The translations under genes and the position numbers were made by a program. Below are positions 20,166 to 29,639 of a DNA stretch of 64,000 nucleotides, one piece after another. The DNA comes from JBMNGG01 sp050949705. Its GTDB lineage: Bacteria; Bacillota; Thermosediminibacteria; Thermosediminibacterales; Tepidanaerobacteraceae. Location: contig JBMNGG010000006.1 in NCBI GenBank assembly GCA_050949705.1, positions 62,001 through 126,000 of the forward strand, written 5' to 3'. The number at the start of each line of letters is the position of its first letter. The first letter of the stretch is position 1. The notes below the pieces were generated by a model. The model saw nothing but the letters and a program-made list of their open reading frames with translations, was not told the origin of the DNA and did no database searches.

Positions 20166-21082
20166 TTACTCGCCTAAAAGTATCTCTATTTCATATTCAT
20201 CAAGTTTTTCTTGAATCCAAGCATTATAGGCAGCAGGTATTTTTTCTTCAAACAGTATTTTTTCTATTTCGCTTCTTTGCTCTCTTCATAAGTCGCTTCC
20301 CTTGCCGGTTTTTTATCTTCTACTTTGATGATGTGATAACCAAAATCTGTTCTTACAGGGTCACTTATTTTACGCCTGGTTCTAATGAGAAAGCAACCTC
20401 ATCGAATTCCGGAACCATCTGCCCTCTTACGCAAAATATCCCAAATCCCCACCCTGCTCATTGTTACTCGTATCAGCAGAGTATTCCTTAGCCATCTGGG
20501 CAAAATCTTCACCTGCATGTAACTTGTCCCTAACTTCTCTAGCCTTATCCTCACTATCAAGCAAGATGTGACTGGCCTTTACTTGTTCCTTCTCATCAAA
20601 CCTTTCTCTATTTGTTTCAAAGTAGGCTTTCATTTCATCTTCTTCCACTGTTATTTCATGTTCAAGAAGCTTCATGATATTTAAATTCGTCTCTATATTG
20701 CTCTTAATATCATCCAATGAGTAGCCATACATTTTAAGATACTGTTCAAATGCTTCCTGACCTCCATATTGATCTGCCATCACGTCTATTTCCTTTTGCA
20801 AATCTTCATCTGTAACTTTAATATCTTGGCTTTTGGCTTCTAGCTCAACAATTTTGTTTGCAATCAAGTGGTTCAGTGCTGTGCGGCCGTTTTCGTTAAC
20901 TAAATAATCATACAGCGCATCTTTCGTAATCACTTCACCATTTACTCGGGCGACTACACTATCTTCCTGCATCATTCGATGATGCATCTGTACCACAAGC
21001 AGCTAAAGCCGCCATCAGCACTAAAGAAATAACTATAATTATAGCTAAAGGCCTCTTCTGTTTTTAATAAAATTTTCCTCAC
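20166..21082 (-). pseudogene. PrsA/SurA-like lipoprotein foldase (parvulin PPIase), multiply frameshifted
   Basis: Read across frames, this is a complete extracytoplasmic peptidyl-prolyl isomerase. The parts are a GTG start at 21082, a lipoprotein signal (LAIIIVISLVLMAALAACG), and an N-terminal SurA-like domain (VVARVNGEVITKDALYDYL). These lead into a parvulin domain (VKASHILLDSEDKA, GGDLGYFA, then GQMVPEFDEVAFSLEPG, TDFGYHIIKVED) and a helical tail ending EIEILLGE. At least five frame changes are needed, near 21055, 20957, 20425, 20370 and 20275. The central 190 codons (20427-20996) are intact. Either decayed or badly sequenced. Confidence 0.8.
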
Positions 21083-21580
21083 CCTTTTTATAAATAATTT
21101 TCTACTTACCTAAGTGTAACAGTTTTTTGCTATCTGTGCTATAGATTATTTATTATTTTATTATCTTTTTTACGTTAATCAACAATATACTACCTGTATA
21201 ACAAAGCAAATGAAATTATAGAAATTAAAGGCAATGAGCTATTTAATAACGAAATATAGCCTTAGCGCAAATAATTCTTCTGATAATCCTAAAGAGATTT
21301 TATGAACTTATCTGGAGGTTTGGGGAAATAAAAACCGAAAAATGTTGAATTTACATATTTAATTCTATAATATAGAAATAACATCTTTAAATGTTGTTCC
21401 ATAAATCACAAAGGGACTCTTAAAAGAAAATCTGTATTATTTTTTAAGCTAGATAAAGAGGTGATAGTGGCACAAATGTAATTAAAGGATGTATATACCT
21501 AATTAACCATGAGAATTTATAAAGAAATGGATTAACAATAACATTTAAAAAGGTATAACTATAAAAAAGGGAGGAGTTAC
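21083..21580. other. AT-rich intergenic region
   Basis: About 500 bases between the foldase remnant and the chemotaxis receptor, with no supported gene. A weak promoter candidate for the receptor is TTGAAT (21345) and TATAAT (21366), but the spacing is only 15. No structured RNA recognised. Confidence 0.35.
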
Positions 21581-23296
21581 ATGAGTAAGAAAAGTATTTT
21601 TACAATGAATACGACCAAGAAAATCGTTTCAGTGTACTTGTTGGTAACAATTTTGTTGGTAGCATCTATTTGTATGCAAGTGTACTATGGTTACAGCACT
21701 TTGATTGAAGAACATACTTATTATCTTTTAAACAGTAATACAAGATTTGCTTTAGAACTTATAAATTCTAAATATGATGGTCCCTGGAATATAAAAGGGG
21801 ATAAGCTATATAAGGGTAATACCCTATTTAATGAAAATTATGATATAGTTGATGAAATAAAGGAACTTGTAGATGCTGAAGTTACAATACTTATGGGGGA
21901 TACAAGAATTGCTACAACTATTGCTATAGATGGGGAAAGACAAGTAGGTACAAAGGCTTCTGCACAGGTCATAGAAGAAACAATAAATAAGGGCAATGAA
22001 TACATTGGAAAAGCTGATGTATTAGGTATAGAACATATTACGAAATATGTACCATTAAAAGATAACAGTGGACAAGCAATTGGTATGTTCTTTATAGGTG
22101 TTCCTCAAAATATTATATTCAATGTAATAATCAATTCGATTTATAAAATTCTTTTAATGTCTTTAATATTAGTCATAATAGGAACTATACTCTACAATGT
22201 GTTAATAAAAATAAATATTGTCAAACCCTTAGTGATGACAAAGGAATATTTAAAAGTAACTGCATTAGGTGATTTTACTATAGATATTCCTGCTAAATAT
22301 CTCCAAAATAAGGACGAAATTGGAGAGATGACAACTGCCTTAAAAGATATGCAAAACTCAATGAAGAAAATCGCGCTGGATCTAAGTGATAGATCAAAAG
22401 AAATAAATATAAATTCAGAAGAATTAGCTGCGACATCTGAAGAAATATCGGCGTCCTCACAGGAGTTAGCATCAACCATGCAAGAGGTGGCACATGGGAC
22501 GACTAGTCAGGCACTAGATTTAAGAGATATCGCCAATGCAATGAATGATGTAAGTAATAGTATTGAAAATGCATACAAAATTTTGAAAAATGTTTCAGAC
22601 GAAACTAAAAATACCGCATTGAAAGCTGATATAGGAAAAAAAGAAATAGATAAACTGGCTAAATTTATAGAAGATATAAGAAAAGCCTTTGAAATAGTAT
22701 TTAATAAAATAGAAATACTGACAGATTCGGTTACAGAAATAGGTGGCATAACAGAAATCATATCAGCAATATCGGAACAAACAAACCTTCTTGCACTAAA
22801 TGCAGCAATTGAGGCCGCAAGGGTTGGAGAACACGGCAAGGGATTTGCAGTGGTGGCCGAAGAAATAAGAAAGTTGGCTGAAGAATCAAGACAGTCTACA
22901 GAAAAAATTACAAATTTGATAACTTCTACCGCAAAAGATACAGATGAAGTTATTAGTACATCAAATGATGTGAAAGGTCTTGTAAATGAACAGGCAGACA
23001 TTGTAAACAAAACATTAGAATCCTTTGAAGACATATTGATATCCATAGAAAAAACCGCTCCTTATATTGATGAAATACATAAGTCTATGCAGGGGATTGT
23101 AGATAAAAAGGATATTGTAGTAGAAAAAGTTGAAAGCGCAAGTGCCATAGCAGAACAAAATTCAGCTGCAACAGAGGAGATAGCAGCATCCTCAGAAGAA
23201 CTCACCGCATCTTCACAGGAAGTGGCATCTACAGCCCAAAATTTAAAAGCTGTAGCAGAAGGATTAATGAAATTTGCCAGTAGGTTTAAATTTTAA
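21581..23296 (+). CDS. Methyl-accepting chemotaxis protein with single Cache domain
   Basis: 571-residue receptor starting at ATG behind GGGAGG. A first membrane helix lies at residues about 13-35. An extracytoplasmic Cache-like sensor domain (about 38-185, with ITKYVPLKDNSGQAIGMFFIG) precedes a second helix at about 187-208, then a HAMP domain and the long coiled-coil signalling domain. The hairpin tip is the conserved EQTNLLALNAAIEAARVGEHGKGFAVVAEEIRKLAEES. The C-terminus lacks a CheR-tethering pentapeptide. No che genes are nearby, so it is an orphan receptor; ligand unknown, small organic acids being common for such Cache domains. Confidence 0.95.
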   Translation: MSKKSIFTMNTTKKIVSVYLLVTILLVASICMQVYYGYSTLIEEHTYYLLNSNTRFALELINSKYDGPWNIKGDKLYKGNTLFNENYDIVDEIKELVDAEVTILMGDTRIATTIAIDGERQVGTKASAQVIEETINKGNEYIGKADVLGIEHITKYVPLKDNSGQAIGMFFIGVPQNIIFNVIINSIYKILLMSLILVIIGTILYNVLIKINIVKPLVMTKEYLKVTALGDFTIDIPAKYLQNKDEIGEMTTALKDMQNSMKKIALDLSDRSKEININSEELAATSEEISASSQELASTMQEVAHGTTSQALDLRDIANAMNDVSNSIENAYKILKNVSDETKNTALKADIGKKEIDKLAKFIEDIRKAFEIVFNKIEILTDSVTEIGGITEIISAISEQTNLLALNAAIEAARVGEHGKGFAVVAEEIRKLAEESRQSTEKITNLITSTAKDTDEVISTSNDVKGLVNEQADIVNKTLESFEDILISIEKTAPYIDEIHKSMQGIVDKKDIVVEKVESASAIAEQNSAATEEIAASSEELTASSQEVASTAQNLKAVAEGLMKFASRFKF

Positions 23297-23418
23297 TTCG
23301 AATGAGGGCAATACGAATTATTCTATTGCCCTTTAACGGCTTTGTACAAAGGAAATCAAGGAACATTTCTACCGGTTTTACGTCTATAAGAGTAAAATGC
23401 GGAAGGAGTGTTTTTGTA

Positions 23419-23778
23419 GTGCTAAATAGAAATATTGTATTATTAGCAGCAATCTTTTTACTATTAGTGTCAGTCATAGGGTGTAGTAATAGCTCACAAG
23501 ATAGTGTAGGGATACGTGGGGAAATAACGAAAATAACCTTGAGTGAAGATAATAGAATAACAAGCATATTAGTTGAAGGCGAGGTGGAAAGCGACACTGT
23601 CTATGACAAGGCGTCAGTTAGGATAGTTGAAGATACTGTGATTCTTGATAATTCTGGTCAAGATGTATCCCTACAAGAGTTAAGACAAGGAATGAAAGTC
23701 GAAGTTGTTTTCCAGGGGGCTGTAGCTGAGTCCTACCCGGTGCAGGGAAATGCAAAGGCAATAAGGGTTATACAGTGA
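23419..23778 (+). CDS. Small lipoprotein, DUF3221-like
   Basis: 119 residues. I place the start at GTG 23419 because GGAAGGAG lies 10 bases before it and it gives a clean lipoprotein signal (LLAAIFLLLVSVIGCSN, Cys at about 22). The mature part is a small beta-barrel-like domain (IRGEITKI, SILVEGEV, ASVRIVEDTVI, LRQGMKVEVVFQGAV, AKAIRVIQ), resembling DUF3221/OB-like proteins such as YobA. Function unknown. Confidence 0.75.
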   Translation: MLNRNIVLLAAIFLLLVSVIGCSNSSQDSVGIRGEITKITLSEDNRITSILVEGEVESDTVYDKASVRIVEDTVILDNSGQDVSLQELRQGMKVEVVFQGAVAESYPVQGNAKAIRVIQ

Positions 23779-23965
23779 TTAGCAGAACTTTATATTATTT
23801 TAAGCATAATAGCATGTCAGACATTTGATACCTTTTTATAAGGTTAAAACATACAAGGAGTTTTCCAATTTATGTAGAAATTAATTGAGTAATATTTTAC
23901 ATATCAGACTTTTAATATAATATGTAAGGCAAAAATCAAAACTTTTCTAAGGATGGAGAGTATTC

Positions 23966-24790
23966 GTGGGAAGTTATAAATGTGTATTCTGTGATTTAGA
24001 TGGGACTTTACTTAATTCTCATAGTGAAATAACAGTACAAAATCGAAAGGCCATTGAACAGCTGAAGAAAAGAGGCAAACAGTTTATTATAGCTACAGGC
24101 AGACATGATTTGATAGCAAAAAAGTATCATTATGAGCTTGAATTATCAACACCGATGATTGCATGTAATGGTGCTTTAATAAAGGACATAAAAAATGATA
24201 AGGTTTTATTCATGAAGCCAATTGAGTCTAGATTAGCTAATGAATTCTTGAACTATTGTAAATGTAACAAATTGGAGCATTTAGTCTATACATATGATGC
24301 TATTTATTACAGTAAAGATTCCAAAAGAATAAACTTTATAATAGATTATAATAAAAGTGTAAAAAAAGAGTTGCGAGCACCTTTATTTAGGATTGAAGAT
24401 TTTAAAGGAAATAAAGAAATCATAAAGTTTTTAATAATAGACGATGATAAAAGTATGATAGAAAAGTTAAATAATGATGTAAATACGGATAACAGCTTAA
24501 CTATTGTTAGTTCTGGAGAAACATTAATTGATATAATGAATAAAGGTATTTCAAAAGGCGATGCCGTTTCTGCATTGTCAAATTACCTAAACATTGATCT
24601 GAAAGAAACAGTTGTATTAGGTGATAATCACAATGATTTAAGCATGTTTAATGTAGCCGGATTATCTATTGCTGTTGATAATGCTGAAAAGCTGTTAAAA
24701 CAAGCTGCTGATTACATAACTTTATCAAATGATGAATCTGGAGTAAGTCATGCTTTATATGAATTCGTATTACCTAAAAAAGATTTATAA
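23966..24790 (+). CDS. Cof-type HAD phosphatase
   Basis: 274-residue HAD hydrolase of the Cof/YidA type (IIB cap). Motif I is FCDLDGTLLNS, motif II IIATGR, the motif III Lys lies in SKGDAVSALSNYL, and motif IV is VVLGDNHNDLSMFNVAGLSIAV. It starts at GTG behind GGATGGAG. The cap, about residues 85-185, is typical of sugar-phosphate or FMN/PLP phosphatases; the substrate is not predictable. Its last codons form part of the terminator hairpin that follows. Confidence 0.9.
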   Translation: MGSYKCVFCDLDGTLLNSHSEITVQNRKAIEQLKKRGKQFIIATGRHDLIAKKYHYELELSTPMIACNGALIKDIKNDKVLFMKPIESRLANEFLNYCKCNKLEHLVYTYDAIYYSKDSKRINFIIDYNKSVKKELRAPLFRIEDFKGNKEIIKFLIIDDDKSMIEKLNNDVNTDNSLTIVSSGETLIDIMNKGISKGDAVSALSNYLNIDLKETVVLGDNHNDLSMFNVAGLSIAVDNAEKLLKQAADYITLSNDESGVSHALYEFVLPKKDL

Positions 24791-24804
24791 TCTTTTTTAG
24801 GTAA
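24770..24804 (+). terminator. Terminator overlapping the end of the Cof phosphatase gene
   Basis: A 16-bp perfect inverted repeat (TTACCTAAAAAAGATT and its complement) encloses a 3-base loop containing part of the stop codon. The A-run of the left arm encodes PKKD and the right arm supplies the T-run. Confidence 0.75.
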
Positions 24805-24840
24805 ATTTAATAATACTAAATAATGGGGGAGGGAAAAATA

Positions 24841-25308
24841 ATGGAATATGGTAAAGCAGACCTGTTTAAAAGGATTATTGCATCATTGATTGATGGAGTA
24901 ATTGCTAGTGTCCTTATTTATGTACCTGTACTAGGTGGAATCGTAAGTACTATTTATATGTTAATAAAGGATACCATTGCCTATGAAGTTACTAAAAATC
25001 CTGATTTTAAGAATCGCAGTGTAGGTAAAAAAATAATGGGCCTTGAAGTAATTAGTTTAGATGGTCAGGATATTGATTGGACAATATCGCTGAAAAGGAA
25101 TTTACCCATAGCTATAGGCAGTGTGTTAAGTATTGTTCCTATAATAGGATGGATTTTAGGCGGCATTATTGGTTTTATTATATCAATTATCGAGGTTATT
25201 CTGGTATTGACAGATGGTAGAGGCAGAAGATTAGGGGATAAGTGGGCAAATACACAAGTAGTTGAAAGCGCAAATATGATAAATAGAGAAGAAATTATAG
25301 ATATTTAA
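24841..25308 (+). CDS. RDD-family membrane protein
   Basis: 155 residues. The ATG at 24841 is chosen because the strong GGGGGAGGG lies 5-6 bases upstream; an in-frame ATG at 24823 would bury this site. RDD hallmarks are the N-terminal FKRIIASLIDGVIAS (Arg and Asp of the motif), then KNRSVGKKIMGLEVIS and GRGRRLGDKWANTQVV. Two to three helices. Function of the family is poorly known (some members are Na+/H+ antiporters or membrane stress proteins). Confidence 0.8.
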   Translation: MEYGKADLFKRIIASLIDGVIASVLIYVPVLGGIVSTIYMLIKDTIAYEVTKNPDFKNRSVGKKIMGLEVISLDGQDIDWTISLKRNLPIAIGSVLSIVPIIGWILGGIIGFIISIIEVILVLTDGRGRRLGDKWANTQVVESANMINREEIIDI

Positions 25309-25324
25309 AAGTCGTCATTTTGAT

Positions 25325-25480
25325 ATGATACCTCCAGAGTAGACAGTCTAATTAGTTAAAATTAGATTATCTGCATGGAGGTATTTTTTATGGCAAGAAA
25401 ACTAAAGCTTAGCTAGGAAGTAAGAATAAAAGCTTATAGAGATTATAATGAGGGTAGAATTAATTTTAAGCTGTATTTAA
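25325..25480 (+). mobile_element. Insertion-sequence remnant (IS3-type 5' end)
   Basis: A short stretch begins TGATACCTCCAGAGTAGACAGTC, like the left end of many IS3-family elements. It is followed by GGAGG and an ATG opening MARKLKLS, a stop, then EVRIKAYRDYNEGRINFK, similar to the N-terminus of OrfA-type transposases. Nothing of the remaining transposase is left. Confidence 0.5.
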
Positions 25481-25547
25481 GCCATCCCTGTTTATACTTT
25501 TACATTGAAGTGTAAAAAGATATAATAAGTATCAAAGGGGTGTATTA

Positions 25548-26789
25548 ATGATTCTAAACAAAGATAAAAAAACAGTAGCCCTACTTTTAGGCTTATTAAA
25601 ATCAGCATCTGATGAAAACTCTTTTGAAGAGCTTAAACTATTGGCTCAAACAGCTAAAATCGAAGTGGTTGGTGAGGCTGTTCAAAAAAAGGCCAAAATA
25701 GATCCGGCATATTATGTAGGACGTGGCAAAGCCAATGAAGTAGCAATGGCTGTGCAGACATTAGGTGCAAATGCAGTTATTTGTGATGATGAACTTTCGC
25801 CGGTGCAAATAAGGAATCTTGAAAATCTTATCGGTGTTCAAATAATCGATAGAACTATGCTCATCCTGGATATTTTTGCTCAGAGAGCTAAGACATCTGA
25901 AGGTAAAATTCAGGTGGAATTGGCTCAACTCCAATATATGATGCCCAAGCTTACAGGAAAGGGCATTGAGCTTTCCCAGGAGGGAGGAGGAATCGGGACT
26001 AGAGGTCCTGGTGAAACCAAGTTAGAAACAGATCGACGTCATATTCGTCGCAAGATTAATTATCTAAAAAGACAGCTTAATGATATACAGAAAAGCCGTC
26101 AAGTCATCACCCAATCTCGCCGTTATCCGGTTATATGCCTGGTGGGGTATACTAATGCGGGCAAATCTACTCTTATGAATACTTTAACAGGGTCAAATGT
26201 GGTTACGGGAAATCGACTTTTTGAGACATTGGATACTACAACCCGCGGATTAATTCTTCCTGATGAGAGGAAAGTGCTGCTGTCTGATACGGTAGGATTT
26301 ATCAAGAAACTCCCCCACCATCTTGTGGAAGCATTTAAAGCAACTTTAGAAGAAGTGAGAGAAGCTGATTTACTCATCCATGTGGCTGATGGATTAAACC
26401 CAGTTTTGGATGAAGAGATCGCTACTGTAAATTCTATACTTGAAGATATAGGGGCAGATAAGAAACCTATAATTGTTGCTGTAAATAAAATAGATAAATC
26501 TGGACATGATAGTATATTTGTTAGAGGTTATGAAAAAAATCGAACAATAGGTATATCTGCTTTAACAGGCAAAAACATTGACAAGCTTTTGAAGGCAATA
26601 TGTGATGTTCTGCCATCTAATCGTAAGCAGGCTGAACTCTTTATACCTTACGAGGACGGTAATGCTTTAGATCATGTCCATCAACACGGATCAATTGATG
26701 AGATTGAATATAAAAATGATGGGGTGAAGATTAAAGCTAGCATCAATATCGCTACTTTAAGCAAGCTTGAAAAGTATAAGTTACAATAA
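25548..26789 (+). CDS. hflX: GTPase HflX
   Basis: 413-residue ribosome-associated GTPase that rescues or splits stalled ribosomes. The N-terminal HflX domain contains YYVGRGKANEVA, FDDELSP-like VICDDELSPVQIRNLE and RTMLILDIFAQRAKTSEGK. A glycine-rich linker (GGGIGTRGPGETKLETDRR) precedes the G domain with G1 GYTNAGKST, G2 TTRG, G3 DTVGF and G4 VNKID. Start ATG behind AAGGGGTG. Intact. Confidence 0.96.
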   Translation: MILNKDKKTVALLLGLLKSASDENSFEELKLLAQTAKIEVVGEAVQKKAKIDPAYYVGRGKANEVAMAVQTLGANAVICDDELSPVQIRNLENLIGVQIIDRTMLILDIFAQRAKTSEGKIQVELAQLQYMMPKLTGKGIELSQEGGGIGTRGPGETKLETDRRHIRRKINYLKRQLNDIQKSRQVITQSRRYPVICLVGYTNAGKSTLMNTLTGSNVVTGNRLFETLDTTTRGLILPDERKVLLSDTVGFIKKLPHHLVEAFKATLEEVREADLLIHVADGLNPVLDEEIATVNSILEDIGADKKPIIVAVNKIDKSGHDSIFVRGYEKNRTIGISALTGKNIDKLLKAICDVLPSNRKQAELFIPYEDGNALDHVHQHGSIDEIEYKNDGVKIKASINIATLSKLEKYKLQ

Positions 26790-26889
26790 ATTATACGAAA
26801 AAACAGGCTTGATATAGTAAATGTTTATTGTTAAAATGGTGATCGAGTCTGATTAGTTGTAATAATTGGGAAAGGTGAATGGTAAATTT

Positions 26890-27555
26890 ATGGAAAAGAT
26901 ATCGCTGGTCATTTTTGATATGGATGGTTTGATGTTTGATACGGAAAATGTGTATATAGCATCTTGGGTTAAAGTGGGAAGGGACCTTGGCTATGATATT
27001 ACTCCTGAATTTATCAGTAAAACGATGGGGTTGAATGTTAAAGATGCTAACATATTATTTAAAAAGCATTTTGGAGATGCTTTTCCTTATTATGAAGCTA
27101 GAGAAAAAAAGATAGAATATGCTACACAGTACATAAAAGATAATGGAATTCCTATAAAAGAAGGTTTGTATGAATTAATAGAATTTCTTGAGGAAAAGTC
27201 GATTTTAAAAGCCGTTGCCACCTCTACAGAAAGAGAAAGAGCTGAGGATTATCTTACTATGGCGAATTTGAAGGATAAATTTGATCTAATAGTGTGTGGG
27301 GATAATGTTTCAAAAGGCAAACCCGATCCCGATATATTCCTTACTGTAGCAAAAGGGTTGAATTGCTTACCGAAAGAATGTATTGTCTTAGAAGATTCGG
27401 AGAACGGTTTGAAAGCCGCTATTAAAGCTGGAATGAAACCAATATTTGTTCCAGATATAAATAGACCGTCAAAAGAAGTACAAAAGCTCATATATAGAGA
27501 GTGTAGCTCATTATTAGAAGTAAAGAATTTTTTGAGTAAAGAGTTAAACTCATAA
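26890..27555 (+). CDS. HAD hydrolase, beta-phosphoglucomutase-like
   Basis: About 221 residues. HAD subfamily IA motifs are FDMDGLMFDTE (motif I), VATSTERE (motif II), GKPDPDIFL (motif III) and VLEDSENGLKAAIKAG (motif IV). The cap is alpha-helical, as in beta-phosphoglucomutase and related sugar-phosphatases. The start is uncertain: ATG 26890 gives the canonical N-terminus MEKISLVIFDMDG, but a GTG at 26875 sits closer to GGGAAAGG. Substrate unknown. Confidence 0.87.
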   Translation: MEKISLVIFDMDGLMFDTENVYIASWVKVGRDLGYDITPEFISKTMGLNVKDANILFKKHFGDAFPYYEAREKKIEYATQYIKDNGIPIKEGLYELIEFLEEKSILKAVATSTERERAEDYLTMANLKDKFDLIVCGDNVSKGKPDPDIFLTVAKGLNCLPKECIVLEDSENGLKAAIKAGMKPIFVPDINRPSKEVQKLIYRECSSLLEVKNFLSKELNS

Positions 27556-27586
27556 ACTAGTTAGGCAAATCAAATCTTTATATAAG

Positions 27587-27615
27587 AAATGAGCAGGAAG
27601 CATTCCTGCTCATTT
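27587..27615. terminator. Bidirectional terminator
   Basis: A perfect 13-bp stem (AAATGAGCAGGAA / TTCCTGCTCATTT) with a GCA loop lies between convergent genes, with A- and T-runs on either side. Confidence 0.88.
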
Positions 27616-27624
27616 TTACCACAA

Positions 27625-28206
27625 TTATAAATCGCCCTTTAAGCCGATTTCTTCAGCAACTTTTTGCATTCCCTTTATGGTCTCATCGATCACATAATCT
27701 CGTTCAAAATCTAAAAGCTGAAGACCTTTTTCGATAATTTCCCTATTTACTCCTGCTGCAAAGCTTTTTTGTTTCCATTTTTTCTTTACCGATTTTACTG
27801 TTAGGTCCAATATACTTTTACTTGGACGAAGCAGCGCTGTTGCATTTATCAGGCCTGTCAATTCATCGATTGTATACAGAACCTTTTCCATTTTTTCGAC
27901 TGGTTCCACATCCGAACATATTCCCCAGCCGTGGCTCTGAACAGCCCGTATGTAATCTTCAGGCCAATTATGTTCAGTAAGGATTTCACGAACCTTTTGA
28001 CAGTGTTGATCTGGATACATTTCATAATCAAGATCATGTATAAGACCTATAATACCCCATTTTTCCTTATCTGGTTCACCAAATATTTCAGCAAAGTGAA
28101 GCATAACAGCTTCAACAGCCAATGCATGACGTATCAATGCCTCGTTTTTATTATACTCTTTTAGCAACTCAAAAGCCTCAGCTCTGGTTGGAATAGTAGC
28201 AGCCAA
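27625..28206 (-). CDS. HD-domain phosphohydrolase
   Basis: 193-residue HDIG-type protein. Metal ligands fit the HD signature: His in ALIRHALAVE, the HD pair in IGLIHDLDYE, a further His in AVQSHGWG, and an Asp in YTIDELTGLINATALLRPS. It starts at TTG with GGAAGG 9 bases upstream. Such single-domain proteins usually hydrolyse nucleotides or related phosphates; they are common and poorly characterised in Clostridia. Transcribed alone. Confidence 0.85.
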   Translation of the reverse strand: MAATIPTRAEAFELLKEYNKNEALIRHALAVEAVMLHFAEIFGEPDKEKWGIIGLIHDLDYEMYPDQHCQKVREILTEHNWPEDYIRAVQSHGWGICSDVEPVEKMEKVLYTIDELTGLINATALLRPSKSILDLTVKSVKKKWKQKSFAAGVNREIIEKGLQLLDFERDYVIDETIKGMQKVAEEIGLKGDL

Positions 28207-28543
28207 TTTTATTACCTTCCTTCGTTGAGTATTGTTGTATTAAATACTAATATTTTACAACTGATAAGTCAAGCTTTATGATAACAGGTCTTCCTTTAGC
28301 TAGAGAGCTATCATCTTCACCGTAGTAATTTTTGACACAAATTTAAAAGAAGTAAATTTGTGTCAAAAGGGCTTGATGATTATTCGTTATTTAAATAAAC
28401 ATAAAGGACTTTGTTATTATTTAGCGAAATTATTATTAAACAAATAGATTATATCATTAACTAAGTTTCTTACAGAGAAGTTGTGCTTATACCATCACAG
28501 GCATAATAGTTTTGTAAGTTATAACTGTTGTGGAGGAAAAACA
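28207..28543. other. Regulatory intergenic region ahead of the ECF operon
   Basis: No gene is supported. The region contains the 39-base perfect inverted repeat listed separately, then about 175 AT-rich bases up to the ECF S-component ribosome binding site. No known riboswitch recognised. Confidence 0.4.
28330..28368. repeat. 16-base perfect inverted repeat upstream of ECF operon
   Basis: TTTTGACACAAATTTA and its exact complement surround a 7-base loop. There is no T-run after it on the plus strand, so it is a poor rightward terminator. On the minus strand it is not followed by Ts either. It could be an operator for a dimeric regulator or an mRNA hairpin. Confidence 0.6.
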
Positions 28544-29104
28544 ATGGGAAGCAGAGCACTAAGGAAATTTACGGCGTTTGAACTTTTAATAATCACAATG
28601 ATGGCGGCATTGGGCATAGCTGTAAAATCTGTAGTTGTTCCTTTAGCCCAAATGATCACAGGGCCCCTTTATATTCCAGGTGGTGTTGTAGCAGGTGGTT
28701 TTTACATGTTATGGATCGTCTTAGGATATGGCCTTGTAAATAAAGCTGGTACAGCAACACTAATCAGTATTATTCAGGCACTTTTAGTAATAGCAGTAGG
28801 GTTTTTCGGCAATCAAGGGGCTGTTAGTTTAATAACTTATATAACTCCAGGAGTTTTTGTAGATATTTTATATCTTATTATTAGAGGAGGACCTAACTCA
28901 CCTATGCGCGCTTTCGCAGGAGGAGTAGTTGCTAATATTGCCGGAACCCTGATGGTTTCCTTATTACTCTTTCGCCTGCCATTGATACCTCTACTATTGA
29001 GCTTGACAGCGGCTTCTCTTTCCGGAGGTTTTGGTGGATTAATTGCTTATAAGCTTATTATTCAGTTGGAAAAGTTTAGCATAATAAATAATGGAAAATT
29101 GTAA
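28544..29104 (+). CDS. ECF transporter substrate-binding (S) component
   Basis: 186-residue protein with about six helices. It starts at ATG 28544 behind GGAGG (28532). The fold pattern matches ECF S-components: a short charged N-terminus (RALRKFTAFELLIITMMAALGIAVK), a helix with PLYIPGGVVAGGFYMLW, and small-residue helices AGGVVANIAG for contact with EcfT. It heads an operon with a full ECF energising module (two ATPases and EcfT). The substrate is not a recognised vitamin type. Genomic context with MobB and molybdopterin-type domains points to a pterin, molybdenum-cofactor intermediate or oxyanion-related ligand; this is inference. Confidence 0.82.
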   Translation: MGSRALRKFTAFELLIITMMAALGIAVKSVVVPLAQMITGPLYIPGGVVAGGFYMLWIVLGYGLVNKAGTATLISIIQALLVIAVGFFGNQGAVSLITYITPGVFVDILYLIIRGGPNSPMRAFAGGVVANIAGTLMVSLLLFRLPLIPLLLSLTAASLSGGFGGLIAYKLIIQLEKFSIINNGKL

Positions 29105-29120
29105 TTAAGTGAGGAAAGTT

Positions 29121-29639
29121 ATGAAAAACAAGACACTTTTATGTATAATAGCCGTACTCTTTGTTTCCCTAATATTTTTAAGCTATTTAAATCAAAAATT
29201 AGTTGCAGAGAAGGTTCAATCAGCGGATAATCCTGAGGTATTAATAAAGTTTCAATCAAATATCGTAGGTACCATATCTTTAGATACTATCATGACATTA
29301 GGTGAAGAAACCTTACAGAAAACTCTTAGAACCAGTGTGCTGAGTCCCCAAGACCATGTATATACAGGTGTGCAAATGAAAAACATACTAAATTTTTTAG
29401 ATGAAACTATGCTAAAAGAAGGCAGCCACATGATAGTAAAAGCTATTGATGGTTATGTTTCTGCATTTGACATAAAGGAAGTAGAAGCTGATAAGAACAT
29501 ATATCTTGTATATAAACAAGACGGCAAACCTTTGGGAACAAGGAAAGAGGGTGGTAATGGACCACTTATGATAGTAGCGGCAAATGATACCTTTGGACAG
29601 AGATGGTGCAAATACGTAATTGAGGTAGATATAGAATGA
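29121..29639 (+). CDS. Membrane-anchored sulfite-oxidase-fold-like protein
   Basis: 172 residues. An N-terminal helix (TLLCIIAVLFVSLIFLSYL) anchors or exports it. The remaining ~135 residues look like a minimal molybdopterin-binding domain of the sulfite oxidase fold: TISLDTIMTLGEETLQKTLRTSV, YTGVQMKNILNFLDE, MIVKAIDGYVSAFDI, YLVYKQDGKPLGTRKEGGNGPLMIVAANDTFGQRWCKYVIEVDI. The Cys that ligates Mo in sulfite oxidase has no obvious counterpart. Start ATG 29121 behind GAGG. Its stop overlaps the ATPase start (ATGA), so it belongs to the ECF operon and may deliver ligand to the S-component. Confidence 0.72.
   Translation: MKNKTLLCIIAVLFVSLIFLSYLNQKLVAEKVQSADNPEVLIKFQSNIVGTISLDTIMTLGEETLQKTLRTSVLSPQDHVYTGVQMKNILNFLDETMLKEGSHMIVKAIDGYVSAFDIKEVEADKNIYLVYKQDGKPLGTRKEGGNGPLMIVAANDTFGQRWCKYVIEVDIE

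Noticed and set aside
22507..23046. Long minus-strand open frame inside the chemotaxis receptor
   Set aside because: It is antisense to the strongly conserved coiled-coil signalling domain and has no family features or ribosome binding site.
28544..29104. QueT- or other vitamin-type S-component assignment
   Set aside because: The helix pattern fits ECF S-components in general, but I see no motif tying it to a known vitamin ligand, and the neighbours do not suggest one.
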